A stretch of 39,263 nt of DNA from Tritrichomonas foetus. Lineage: Eukaryota > Parabasalia > Tritrichomonadida > Tritrichomonadidae. Where the stretch lies: the NCBI GenBank assembly GCA_001839685.1, contig MLAK01000585.1, forward strand, positions 9,215 to 48,477. The letters are read 5' to 3'. The notes below the pieces were generated by a model, which saw only the letters and a list, made by a program, of their open reading frames with translations, had not been told where the DNA came from and made no database searches. The translations under genes and the position numbers were made by a program. Below are positions 1 to 8,977 of this stretch, piece by piece. Positions within the stretch are counted from its first letter, which is position 1. Every line of letters begins with the position of its first letter.

Positions 1-162
1 TTATTAAAATGTAATTAGTTGAATATTGAAAAAAATGATTTTCATCAATTTTATGAAAATCTTATTTTCATCTTATAATGTATATATTCAATTTGAATAC
101 ATGTATTAAATTGAATGTATCTTATTAAAATGTAATTAGTTGAATATTGAATTGATTTTCAT
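1..162. repeat. Direct repeat pair flanking an AT-rich palindrome
   Basis: A segment of about 40 bases beginning TTATTAAAATGTAATTAGTT occurs at 1-41 and again at about 122-162, with small differences in the A/T run before the shared TGATTTTCATCA. Between the copies, at 86-116, lies a near-perfect palindrome centred on ACATGT, with arms reading ATTCAATTTGAATAC and GTATTAAATTGAAT. No coding potential is seen. The layout could be a fragment of a dispersed element or a local duplication. Confidence 0.6.
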
Positions 163-549
163 CATTTTTTCTCACACTTTTGTTTAATTAAATTAATGTT
201 TGATCAATCGTCATTGAAATTTAAATTCAGCACCAAAATATTCAAAAAAAGCATAAAAATTAAAATATTTCAATTATCAATTGCTAATTCTAATAATTTG
301 GTATTCAAATAATTTCGAATTATTGGTCAACGCAAAGATGAAGGGTCTTTATTATCAGTATTTTAGTTAGATATTTTATTTATTAATATTTATTTTTGTT
401 TTATCTAGAGCAACAGAAAAAAAAAAAAAAAATAAAATAAATTGAAATAATTCGAACCAAGGCATTTTTAACAATTCGCCCATAAAATATAAACTTTTTC
501 CAAAATTTTCAAATATTTAAACGATTATATAAGCTTGGTACCACAAACA
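163..549. other. AT-rich intergenic DNA without a recognised gene
   Basis: This stretch is very AT-rich and has stops in all frames. It contains a run of about 15 adenines near 417-432. I see no gene or RNA in it. It leads into the GC-richer structured island that starts near 550. Confidence 0.5.
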
Positions 550-690
550 GCATGACCCCTCGTCAAAAACTCCCCTTCATTACAAGCAGGTCGGAACGGA
601 TTTTAACTCTTAGCCAGAATTAGAATCCCCTGCAAGCTTTGTCAAGGAGCAATTGAGAGAAGTAATTTTCCCGCGCAAAATTCTGCCATT
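550..690. other. GC-richer island with nested hairpin; possible ncRNA or regulatory element
   Basis: The island stands out from the surrounding AT-rich DNA and has no long reading frame. Nested complementary segments build one long hairpin: 570-577 with 644-649, 582-585 with 639-642, 586-590 with 629-633, 598-602 with 624-628 and 605-610 with 616-621. In the innermost stem the minus strand forms a U-G wobble where the plus strand would have C-A, which slightly favours a minus-strand RNA. On that strand the hairpin is followed by GTTTTTGA, similar to an Sm site, and by a small TGAC/GTCA hairpin (553-565). I could not match it to U1, U4, U5, U6, SRP or RNase P cores. It may instead be a regulatory region of the cyclin gene. 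Confidence 0.3.
666..680 (+). promoter_or_regulatory. E2F-like site upstream of the cyclin gene
   Basis: TTTTCCCGCGCAAAA contains a perfect match to the eukaryotic E2F/DP consensus TTTSSCGC and has AT-flanked symmetry. It lies about 170 bases before the cyclin start codon. GCCAAA-type relatives occur before the bromodomain gene (33553-33560) and the USP gene (35887-35904). That E2F/DP binds here is inferred from the motif alone. Confidence 0.35.
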
Positions 691-851
691 TCTAAAAGTT
701 CTCAAAAATTATTTTTGTGGCGAGGGAGGAAAATGGATAGTGTCAAAATTCGTGCCCTCAATAATTGTCTCATTGATTTATTCAAAAAGTTATCACTGAT
801 ATCGAAATATCGTTCATAGAAAAACATGGTAATTTCTTTGATCAGATTTTG

Positions 852-1886
852 ATGGAAGAGTCTGATCAAGATTCAGATGGCCTCACTCTTCCACTCCAGA
901 TTATAAAGGAGACGATACATTTACATAAAATATTCTATCAGCTTTTAGGAATCAAATCACCTCTCGCTATCGCCACCGGAATGTATTTCTATAACAAATT
1001 TTATCAGAAAAAGGAAGTTGCACCACCTCGCTACGCTTTATACGCCATATCATGCCTGCATCTCGCCACAAAAATATGCGAAGTTCCGGTTTCGATGACC
1101 AAATTTATCCGAATATTAGAAAGTAACAAAAATGAAATAAGGAAAGCTCTATCTTTAGTATTTCAAACACTAGATGGAATTCCGCCTCAAAACACGCCTA
1201 ATTTTAATAATATTGTCAACAAATTATTAGTTGATAAAGAAATGGAGGTAATCAAAACTCTTGACTTTAATTTCAATGTGTCACTTCCTTATGAGCCAGC
1301 TGTTTCATTTATTGATAAAATTCTTCATTGGCATGTTCCTAAAAATGTTCCTTCATATGAACAATTTCGAGGTGAACTGATTCGAAAATGCTGGACTTTT
1401 TTGAATGATTTACAATATAAAGAAATATTTTATATCTATCCACCAGAAATGATTGCAATATCTGCAATTACTCTAACTTTTTCATTGTTAGATATTCCAT
1501 TAATTTCACCAAAAGTGAGTCCCTGGTTCACTTTTTTAGTGCCTTCAATTAACATCCAAAAATCTTATGAATTGACTTGCCAAATCCATGAATTTTTTCG
1601 TTCTGTTTTTGAAAATAAAAAATTCACTGATGTTTCCAGTCAAAATATGATTGATCTATCACTTTTTGTCGAATGGATAAATTTCCCCCTGATTCCTTTG
1701 GAAAAACAACCAATTTGCGAACCACCAAGTTTTGAGCTTTTGGATTCGCTTGTGAAAGACAATGATTCATTCAAAAAGAGTGAGGCTGATCATTGTCCAC
1801 AATTTCCTCCGCCACTCCCTAATCAAACGGAACTTCCTTCAAATTTGGTACAATTCCAAAATGAATGTAAAATGATACCAAAATGA
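852..1886 (+). CDS. Cyclin, transcription type (cyclin L/K/T/C-like)
   Basis: This is a 344-residue protein with an N-terminal cyclin box at about residues 10-150 and a weaker second cyclin-like fold to about 270. The box shows the usual helices: a segment LAIATGMYFYNKFY, then a YAISCLHLATKICEVP stretch matching the LASKIEE core, then KEMEVIKTLDFNF, matching the ErxvLxxLgF motif. This pattern fits transcriptional cyclins such as cyclin L, T, K or C, which activate CDKs acting on RNA polymerase II or splicing factors, better than it fits mitotic cyclins. No destruction box was noticed. The C-terminal 60 residues are Pro/Asn-rich and probably disordered. The ATG at 852 is chosen; it follows TCAGATTTT, an initiator-like sequence also found before the gene at 9435. 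A separate 28-codon upstream reading frame (733-819) ends before it. The exact cyclin subclass is uncertain. Confidence 0.8.
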   Translation: MEESDQDSDGLTLPLQIIKETIHLHKIFYQLLGIKSPLAIATGMYFYNKFYQKKEVAPPRYALYAISCLHLATKICEVPVSMTKFIRILESNKNEIRKALSLVFQTLDGIPPQNTPNFNNIVNKLLVDKEMEVIKTLDFNFNVSLPYEPAVSFIDKILHWHVPKNVPSYEQFRGELIRKCWTFLNDLQYKEIFYIYPPEMIAISAITLTFSLLDIPLISPKVSPWFTFLVPSINIQKSYELTCQIHEFFRSVFENKKFTDVSSQNMIDLSLFVEWINFPLIPLEKQPICEPPSFELLDSLVKDNDSFKKSEADHCPQFPPPLPNQTELPSNLVQFQNECKMIPK

Positions 1887-2532
1887 AATTCCACTTCAAA
1901 TTGGAGGCAAGTCCAAGATATAGAAATAATTGATTGTATAATACTTTATCACATTTGGAGTGTGATTCAGATGATCAATATAATTATATTGCTTGAAGTG
2001 TATTTATAGATTTTTTTCATTAGAATGTTTTTTTGAATAAATTTGTTTGTAATTTTTAATAATTTCCAAATTTTCCTTTTCTATTTTATATCGTTCTTTC
2101 TTCACTTCTCAAGACTTTTAACTTAAATTTTTTAGTTAGGATGAGTTCCTTTCCCTAAACAATCAAAACAGATCATCAATATATCCAAAATTTCTTCATC
2201 ATTGTTTCCAAAGACATTGTCTGATTAATCATCGGTAACATGAATTGTCAACTGGTCATCATTACTTAAATTTGATCTACCATATTATAGGTAGTTTATT
2301 CATGCCTGTATTTTAACCACTTCCATGAAAAAAACAAATCAGAAGATCATTTCAATGAATATTTTCGACATCAATTCGAAATCACATTTGAATTGAAACT
2401 CATGTATAGTAACTATATAGGATTGATATGCATTGCTGATTGATCTAAAAACCTAAAAGTCAAAGGAAATATAATCCAGAAAAAGGACGATTAAAACCGA
2501 TTGAAAATATGACTGAAATATAAATCCATAAA
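1887..2532. other. Intergenic spacer, nothing recognised
   Basis: AT-rich spacer between the cyclin and the nucleotidyltransferase gene. There is no sustained reading frame and no RNA fold that I recognise. It presumably holds the 3' end of the cyclin transcript and the promoter of the next gene. Confidence 0.5.
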
Positions 2533-3612
2533 ATGGAGTTTTTCAGATGGGTTGAGCGTACCATGGAGAAGCAAAAAGTAATCGACTTCCCTCGCGCCGG
2601 TCTTGAATATCTCGAAAATAACGAACCGCCTGAAGACTCACCATATTATGATTTTCATAAAGAGCTTGTTCAGTTTATAAAAAAGCTTTTGCCATCGCCA
2701 AACGACATCAAAGTGCGACAACATATCATTGACGAATTATGCGAACGAATTAAAAAAGCGCTTGCCGATCTAAAACCAAATAATATGAATAGTCGAATTA
2801 TTGTTTTACCTTGCGGCAGTAGCATGAACGGCACTTTTCTTCCAGAGGCCGACGTCGATTTGATTTTATATTTTTATCCGCTTCCCTGCAATCCGGTTCA
2901 AGTAATGGATACATTAATTCAACAATTAGAGGACATAGTTCAAGTTAATTCATTCCAGCCAATTCCACAAGCAAAAGTGCCAGTTCTAAGATTCGTCGTT
3001 GAGCCCGGAATTCAAATAGATTTATCAATTGATGAATTGAGAGGTCCATTAAATGTACAGGCCGTTAGACAAATTTTTACTAAGTTTCCATCTATTCTAC
3101 CTGCTCAGGTGTTTTTCAAATGTTTACTTCATAAGGCGAAATTAGACCATCCTTACGTAGGCGGAATTAATGCATATACACTTCAACTAATGCTTGTTGC
3201 TTACATACAACATCATGGAATCCCAGCAAATATAACAGAAGCTATTATTGGAATATGTAATTTTTATGGAAATGAATTTAATTTTACTTTGACAGGAATT
3301 GACGTAAAAGGAAACGGCCGATTTTTCTCACGGTATGATGAAAAACATATGACTTTAGAATCACCAACAACTATGATAATTATCGATCCATTAAATCGAG
3401 ATCCTTTTAATGCAGATTCAGACATACTTTATTTAGGATTAAATGCTTTTCGAATGAATCAAATTCGGCAGGTCCTTCAGGAAGCGTATAAAAACATAAC
3501 TGAAGGAAATGGAAAAGCCCTCCTTTCAACTTTTGAAGAAACGATAAACACGTTTGACGAAATACGCCAACGAATTGATACTTTTTCAGAGCATTTACCA
3601 AAAGAACAATAA
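2533..3612 (+). CDS. Non-canonical poly(A) polymerase, TRF4/PAPD5-type nucleotidyltransferase
   Basis: At 359 residues this is close to a minimal TRF4-type enzyme. Residues about 40-110 follow the family pattern FHKELVQFIKKLLPS, then a catalytic GS motif (G95-S96) and paired metal-binding aspartates D107 and D109 in ADVDL. D163 in IQIDLSID supplies the third carboxylate. The central domain continues with FFKCLLHKAKL, and GGINAYTLQLMLVAYIQ at about 210-226 is the nucleotide recognition segment of the PAP-associated domain. Family members add short A or U tails to aberrant nuclear RNAs for exosome decay (TRAMP complex) or act as terminal uridylyltransferases. I see no zinc knuckle or RNA-binding domain, so an Air-like partner may be needed. 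A second Met at residue 11 is an alternative start. The enzyme class is secure; A versus U specificity is not. Confidence 0.88.
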   Translation: MEFFRWVERTMEKQKVIDFPRAGLEYLENNEPPEDSPYYDFHKELVQFIKKLLPSPNDIKVRQHIIDELCERIKKALADLKPNNMNSRIIVLPCGSSMNGTFLPEADVDLILYFYPLPCNPVQVMDTLIQQLEDIVQVNSFQPIPQAKVPVLRFVVEPGIQIDLSIDELRGPLNVQAVRQIFTKFPSILPAQVFFKCLLHKAKLDHPYVGGINAYTLQLMLVAYIQHHGIPANITEAIIGICNFYGNEFNFTLTGIDVKGNGRFFSRYDEKHMTLESPTTMIIIDPLNRDPFNADSDILYLGLNAFRMNQIRQVLQEAYKNITEGNGKALLSTFEETINTFDEIRQRIDTFSEHLPKEQ

Positions 3613-3790
3613 ATACTATTTGATAAATAATAAAATCAAAATATGAATCATTTAATGCTTATACTATTTATCTTTCACTTATTAATAATAATAATAGTTT
3701 ATCATTCGATTTTCTGTATCAATTCTAGAAGATAATAAACTACTGTACAATGAGGAAAAATCGAAGTTGATAAACAAGGAATCCCAATCA

Positions 3791-3834
3791 TGTTGAAAAG
3801 ATATTTTGTTGAGAAGATATTTTGTTGAAGATTT
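3791..3834. repeat. 16-base tandem repeat, about 2.7 copies
   Basis: The unit TGTTGARAAGATATTT is repeated at 3791 and 3807, with a partial third copy from 3823. It is short, non-coding, and probably a small slippage-type minisatellite. Confidence 0.7.
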
Positions 3835-4306
3835 ATAGCTCTATTCGAATAAAAAATCTTTCTCAATTATCTTCAAAAGTGAGGTTGATAAAGCGATGTG
3901 AATATTTAGAAAAAATGTAGAAAATGAGGAATTTGAATTTCAGAAAATATCTTTTAAATACTGTTTTCGACAAAGATATTTAGAAAGTGTTAGCAATACA
4001 ATGATCAAAACCATTTATTAGGGATTCCCTATTATTGAAAAAATTACTGACTTTAAAAAAAGCAATCATCAACAACAATGGACAAGAAAGTAAATTCTGA
4101 GAAAGAGAATGAAATTTTATTCACTTGATAAGTTTTAGAAAAGGTGTACAAATTGATTTATGAGCATCAAATCAGCTTTTTATCAACGAATAATTGTATT
4201 AATTTCTGATATTGAATTCCAATATCAAATTTGATATGGCCTCACATAAGGATTAATCTATATTAATATAAAGAAAAAAAATTATGTCATAAATTTCAGC
4301 GTAGAT

Positions 4307-4339
4307 ACCTTTGTTGAAGTTTTTTTCACCTTTGTTGAA
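4307..4339 (+). promoter_or_regulatory. Duplicated ACCTTTGTTGAA motif before the WD40 gene
   Basis: ACCTTTGTTGAA occurs at 4307-4318 and again at 4328-4339, 21 bases apart, ending 45 bases before the chosen ATG. The CCTTT core resembles a core-promoter element that I recall being reported in Trichomonas vaginalis. Its role here is inference. Confidence 0.3.
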
Positions 4340-4384
4340 AATTTGAAAGTTGAAAAAATAAACGTTCACGAACACAAATCTGGT

Positions 4385-7300
4385 ATGAATCAACCTGTTC
4401 TCGATAAAATTATTGGATCATCACCCATCACGAACAGTAACTTCGATATGCACCACCTGAGTGGTGCTTGCGCTTTTCCATCACATGGATTTTTATCAAT
4501 CCTTCTTGCAGATTCACATCAACGATCAGATATTAAAATCGCCGATGATTTCCGAGAAATCAGCGCACTCAAATTTTCACAAACAGATAATCAAATTGCA
4601 GTTGGTGAAAGCGGATTAAATGCCAGAATATTTATTTTATCATTTGACAGCACTTTTGACAAAATTGTCTCACAAACGGTTCTTGAAACAAAAGAAAATG
4701 GTTTTTCTGCTCTCGCTTTTAATTCAGAAAAAGGAAGATTAATTTCGATCGGAACAGATTATCAACCATATTTAATTTTATGGGATTTGAATCATTCTTT
4801 TCCAATTAAAATTGGTTATTATCATCTCAAATCACAACCAAATAGTGTAATTTTTAACATGAACTGTACTTTGGCTGTTGTTTCAGGCGAAGGGCTTTTG
4901 AGACTCTTCAAAACAACAGTTGACTATAAAGACAGGCCATTAAGAATGATTTCACGTTCAGCAAATATTGGAAATTTTGAGAATTCTCGTTTCGTTGGTG
5001 TAAGTTGTACTTCTGGCTCACAATTTAGTATTTATGCATTATGCAATGAAGGAACACTTTGCGTATATGATTCTATTAGTGATCAGTTTATTGGACCCGG
5101 AAAAGGAAAATTAAATTTACGACCAATTAAATTAAATAGAGGATTTGTAACAGCATTATCTGCAGATGACTCAATTATTTTGTGTGGAAGTGAAAAAGGA
5201 CCAATTTACGCATTCAAAAATGATGATGGTAAATTTAAAGTTGCTGGAAAATTTGTCGCTGTTCCTGAAAAAGTTATTTCTGTTGGTGTTTCAGAAAAAT
5301 ATATAGCAACTGCATTTAATGATGGCCATATTTTGTTCTGGGATCGTGACCAAAATGGAAAACCTGAACTTAATCTATTCAGTCATCGTGGACCGATTTG
5401 TAAAATTCATGTAATTAAATCAACTGGAAAACTTGTTACTTGTGGAAGTGATAATTGTGTTAGACTTTGGGAACTTCGTCGTCATCGTGAACTTATTTCA
5501 CGCAGTACACAAGAAATGCTCTTTTATAGGAGATTTGATCCACCTGAATTGGATTACATGACAAACATTTGTGGTGTAAGAGCAGCAACAAATTTAAATA
5601 ATAATTTGATTGCTGGATGTAGTGATGGGAACATATATATACTTAATATTGAAACATTTGAAGATGTTGTTAGTTTCATTGATAATGTTGATTCAGTAAC
5701 AGCTCTTGCAGCAAGTGAAAAAATGCAATACTTTGCATCAGGCGGTGGAGATGGATTAGTTCGTTTATATACACTCGAAGGAAACGATTTTACATTAGTC
5801 TCAAAATCCAAAAAATATTTCCCATCTTGTGTTACATCACTTGTTTTTACAGATACTTCACTTATTGCTTCATCATCTAATGGAATTAAATTCTTTTCTT
5901 TACCTGACCTTAAAGAATACTATAATTATCCTACATCAGAGCCAATTTTGTCTTTATCATTCATTGAAAAAGCAAATTTGGTTGTTAGTGCAGGTTGTGA
6001 TCGATGCATATCATTTTTCGATTCACAAACCGGAAAACTTTTTAATCGTTATCTTTTATCAAATAATTTCTATCCTGTCGCAATTGATACACATGATACA
6101 GGGCTAGTTATTGCTGCTGCTTTAAGTAATGGAAATGTTCTTGTGATTGATACAATAACAGGTGATACATTGTTTTCTTTTGATTCTTTAATTGGAATTG
6201 TTACATCAATTGTATTTCATGAAAATGATCTTGTTATGTCATCATATTCAGGTTGTATTGCTCGTTGGAATTTACCAGATTCATTCCATATTGAAATCGC
6301 AAAGAAACATGATGAATCCCCAATTAATGATTTACTTGCTTCAGTTCTTCCAAACAAGCCAACATTGATTTCTGAACTTGACATTGAGAGTCACATGCAA
6401 CAGCCTTCTAAACCAATTTCTAATAGTATTGTTGGAAATAAAGCCCAAGTTCCTAATTGGATATTCCAAAAAGACCATTCTGAAAATGAAAACGAAGCTC
6501 CAATAAATATAAATAATGTTGAAGCTGTAGTTTCAAATGAAAATGAACAACAGGATGAAGATGAAGATAAAAGTGGAACAGAAAACGATGATATTGATGC
6601 ACCTCGTCCTCCAATTAATGACGTTCCAGCTGATGAAATTATTAGAAGTTCAATTTGCTCAAGGAAAGCATTATTCCAAAATAAAAGCGGAGCTAGCAAT
6701 GCATTACACATAATCAGCGGATTAGATAATAAACCATCAACATTTAACATGGATGACATGAGTTCAAGCGAAGAAGAAGAAATAATTGAAGTTTTAAGGA
6801 TACCAAACCAACGACATTCGAGAATAAAGATTCCTTCATCAATTATAGAAAAACTTGATGATGAATGTGAAAAGAAGAAACCAAATTCTAACAAATCCAG
6901 CACTAAGAAAGAAGAAATTAATAAAGACGATGTGAAAACAAATGAGGGTTCAATTATGCCCCTCAAGCCAGAAGATATGGAAGCCGCAAATGGACCTTTC
7001 CTTTTAGATTCCTCATCTGATGATGAAAATGAAGAGAAAACCGAACAGGATAAAGATAAACTACTTGCTAAACCAACAAAATCGCCAGACGAGTCCATTG
7101 ATGAACATCAAAAGATGGCTGATGATATAAACCAAACAGCAAAATCTTTGAAACAGGCTTTCGAAGAAGCCAAACAGATACTTTCAATGAAATTTACAGA
7201 TGATAAAGATAAAGAAGCACAAAAATTACTTCAAGACTTATTGGACAGTTTCAACACACAGAAGCAGAGACGAGATGAACTGAAGAAGAACCTTGAATCA

Positions 7301-7402
7301 GCATCAAAGAAAATGGAAGAGGCAACAAAACTCGCTGAACAAGCATCAACTACAGTATACAATTCTGTTGAACAATTTTCATCTTCTCTTTCACCACAAT
7401 GA
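4385..7402 (+). CDS. Large WD40-repeat protein, MABP1/WDR62-like layout, with acidic and coiled-coil C-terminus
   Basis: This is a 1005-residue protein. The first ~650 residues are irregular WD40 repeats, recognisable in segments such as SIGTDYQPYLILWDL, ATAFNDGHILFWDRD, VTCGSDNCVRLWEL (about 354-367), ASGGGDGLVRLYTL and VSAGCDRCISFFD, enough for two propellers. The opening LDKIIGSSPI, the early FREISALKFS, and the order of blades around CVRLWEL then GVRAATNLNNNLIAG resemble the double-propeller scaffold of MABP1/WDR62. Residues about 695-900 are acidic, Ser- and Lys-rich and probably disordered. Residues about 905-998 are a helical coiled coil (AFEEAKQIL, DELKKNLESASKKMEEATKLAEQ). No enzyme domain is seen; a scaffolding role is inferred. 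The open frame extends 14 codons upstream of the first ATG without a Met, so 4385 is used as the start. Confidence 0.8.
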   Translation: MNQPVLDKIIGSSPITNSNFDMHHLSGACAFPSHGFLSILLADSHQRSDIKIADDFREISALKFSQTDNQIAVGESGLNARIFILSFDSTFDKIVSQTVLETKENGFSALAFNSEKGRLISIGTDYQPYLILWDLNHSFPIKIGYYHLKSQPNSVIFNMNCTLAVVSGEGLLRLFKTTVDYKDRPLRMISRSANIGNFENSRFVGVSCTSGSQFSIYALCNEGTLCVYDSISDQFIGPGKGKLNLRPIKLNRGFVTALSADDSIILCGSEKGPIYAFKNDDGKFKVAGKFVAVPEKVISVGVSEKYIATAFNDGHILFWDRDQNGKPELNLFSHRGPICKIHVIKSTGKLVTCGSDNCVRLWELRRHRELISRSTQEMLFYRRFDPPELDYMTNICGVRAATNLNNNLIAGCSDGNIYILNIETFEDVVSFIDNVDSVTALAASEKMQYFASGGGDGLVRLYTLEGNDFTLVSKSKKYFPSCVTSLVFTDTSLIASSSNGIKFFSLPDLKEYYNYPTSEPILSLSFIEKANLVVSAGCDRCISFFDSQTGKLFNRYLLSNNFYPVAIDTHDTGLVIAAALSNGNVLVIDTITGDTLFSFDSLIGIVTSIVFHENDLVMSSYSGCIARWNLPDSFHIEIAKKHDESPINDLLASVLPNKPTLISELDIESHMQQPSKPISNSIVGNKAQVPNWIFQKDHSENENEAPININNVEAVVSNENEQQDEDEDKSGTENDDIDAPRPPINDVPADEIIRSSICSRKALFQNKSGASNALHIISGLDNKPSTFNMDDMSSSEEEEIIEVLRIPNQRHSRIKIPSSIIEKLDDECEKKKPNSNKSSTKKEEINKDDVKTNEGSIMPLKPEDMEAANGPFLLDSSSDDENEEKTEQDKDKLLAKPTKSPDESIDEHQKMADDINQTAKSLKQAFEEAKQILSMKFTDDKDKEAQKLLQDLLDSFNTQKQRRDELKKNLESASKKMEEATKLAEQASTTVYNSVEQFSSSLSPQ

Positions 7403-7801
7403 TTTAACTGTATTTCGATTTATTATGTAATTATTTTGTTTTAAAATACCACTAAATATTTCTTGTTGATTTTTTTTCTCAAAATATTACGTGTGAAGGT
7501 ATCTTTTAATTCAAACAATGTTTTATTCTGTACATAGTATCAGAAATATACGATTTGCTTCTTTAAAGCATTAATGTGATTGATATTAATATTAACTAGA
7601 TTTCACTTATAATTATAATTGCATCATTAAATATATTGATTAATATGCAAGAGCTCACTTAATCAAACATTGATGATAGTTTGTAATCAGAAAAGATCAA
7701 TAAAATGTTATTGAAAAAGTTATATAACTTTTTGAATATGTAAATGGTTCATCAAAAATTATTTGATTTTTTATGTCACATTTCGTGAGGACGTTAACCA
7801 A
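7403..7801. other. Intergenic spacer, nothing recognised
   Basis: AT-rich spacer of about 400 bases between the WD40 gene and the coiled-coil gene. An ATG at 7773 opens an out-of-frame reading of about 20 codons that runs into the next gene; it is discussed as a possible mini-exon in the findings. Confidence 0.45.
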
Positions 7802-8977
7802 ATGCAGGTTGAAGGGATTGGAAATAGTTCAGCCTCCAAAATAGACTCATCAGCGCCTTTTGTACCTCCCATTAAATTCACTGTTCGAAATACGTCGGGT
7901 GGTGATGCCGAAGCTGCCCTTGACGCATATATTCAAAATAAAAGAAACAAGCCGCCACTTTCTCTCAAAAACAAAATCATGCAAATTATCGTTCGTCGAA
8001 AAGTTGACGCCGCGAGTGCGAAAAATTACACGGAAGCAGCCAAAATCTCGAAAATCGAAGAACAACTCAAGACTTACTTTGAAGAGCTTCGCGAAGTTGA
8101 TCGTTCGAAAAGAAGAACACATTACGGAATTTCTGGGTCAGACCAATTAAGGAATCGCCTCCAAAAAATATGCAACGAATACGATCGCAGAATTGAAGCA
8201 TATAAACGGTCTCGTGAACAATTCATGGACCAGCTTTACGCCGACCAACAGAGAGAGCTTGCAGAATTTGGAAAGAAATGGAATAATCCGAATAGTTTTC
8301 TTGATCTGGCAAAACCGTCATGCCACCTCCTACAACTTCGCGAAATCGAAAGAAAGAAAGCCCTTCTGATGGACTACGAAGGTGCCGCTGCGACTAAAGC
8401 GCAGGCAGATAGACTCGAAAAACAGGAAACAAAACAATCGCAGGAAAAAGCAATTCAAACAATGAAAAATCAATTGAAGCAGCTTGAAAACAAACATCAA
8501 CAAGAAGTGATGGGAGCTGAAGAATTATCAAAAAGAGGACTCGACCATTTACTCAAAGAAAAAGCCTCAGTTGTTGAACCACTTGAAAAAGCGCTTAAAA
8601 AATCAGAGAAAACAGAGAAAAAGGAGCCTGTGAGAAGAAGACCTTCGTCAAGAGTAAACAACAGCAACTTCAGCATAAATGCAACAGTTACTTCGCCATC
8701 AAATTTAAATTCCTCAATCGGCCGAACTCAATCATCACTTTCTCAATCAGCAAGAGCAGCATCGCCTGTCGCTTTCGACGATTTCGAAGAGCCCGATTTA
8801 GCAACACCAAGAACATTCAGAAAAATTTACGATATGCGATCGACATCAGGCGTAAGAAGGCTTGATTTGGATGGAATTGACATCACTAAATATTTGAAGT
8901 CATCACAGACACCAAGGTCGAGGCCTGGAACTTCGACATCGGTTTATCGGCGAACGAAATCTATATCGAAGTCATGA
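7802..8977 (+). CDS. Coiled-coil protein with two UVR-like YxxAA motifs, function unknown
   Basis: This is a 391-residue basic protein. Residues about 45-270 are predicted helical and coiled coil, rich in Lys, Glu, Gln and Arg. Two segments share a UVR-like pattern: AKNYTEAAKISKIEEQL at about 73-89 and LLMDYEGAAATKAQADRLE at about 187-205. Both have an aromatic-x-x-Ala-Ala core followed by a charged heptad, and this helical hairpin usually mediates protein contacts. The tail from about 280 is Ser/Arg/Pro-rich and disordered, ending with basic residues typical of cytoskeleton-associated trichomonad proteins. No catalytic motif is present. I do not recognise a named family; a cytoskeletal or microtubule-associated role is only a guess. 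The frame opens upstream of the first ATG, so the start could be longer if a tiny intron exists. Confidence 0.75.
   Translation: MQVEGIGNSSASKIDSSAPFVPPIKFTVRNTSGGDAEAALDAYIQNKRNKPPLSLKNKIMQIIVRRKVDAASAKNYTEAAKISKIEEQLKTYFEELREVDRSKRRTHYGISGSDQLRNRLQKICNEYDRRIEAYKRSREQFMDQLYADQQRELAEFGKKWNNPNSFLDLAKPSCHLLQLREIERKKALLMDYEGAAATKAQADRLEKQETKQSQEKAIQTMKNQLKQLENKHQQEVMGAEELSKRGLDHLLKEKASVVEPLEKALKKSEKTEKKEPVRRRPSSRVNNSNFSINATVTSPSNLNSSIGRTQSSLSQSARAASPVAFDDFEEPDLATPRTFRKIYDMRSTSGVRRLDLDGIDITKYLKSSQTPRSRPGTSTSVYRRTKSISKS

Larger units (their letters stand above)
3613..4384. other. Intergenic spacer with short repeats and a perfect small palindrome
   Basis: The spacer has no sustained reading frame. 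It holds a 16-base tandem repeat at 3791-3834, a palindrome at 4207-4227 (arms TGATATTG and CAATATCA around a 5-base loop), and two copies of ACCTTTGTTGAA just before the WD40 gene. These are annotated separately where useful. Confidence 0.5.

Noticed and set aside
540..690. Attempts to match the structured island to SRP RNA, U6, U4, U1 or RNase P
   Set aside because: Short look-alikes such as CAGGTCGGAACGGA (SRP) and AGCATGACCCC (U6) occur, but the defining neighbouring motifs are absent and the fold differs.
826..845. 17-base GT...AG segment that would join an upstream ATG to the cyclin frame
   Set aside because: It is shorter than any intron I would accept, and the ATG at 852 with its TCAGATTTT context is sufficient.
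6391..7098. 235-codon Ser-rich minus-strand frame inside the WD40 gene
   Set aside because: It is antisense to the acidic, Glu/Asp/Lys-rich coding region, which produces Ser/Phe-rich antisense frames without selection.
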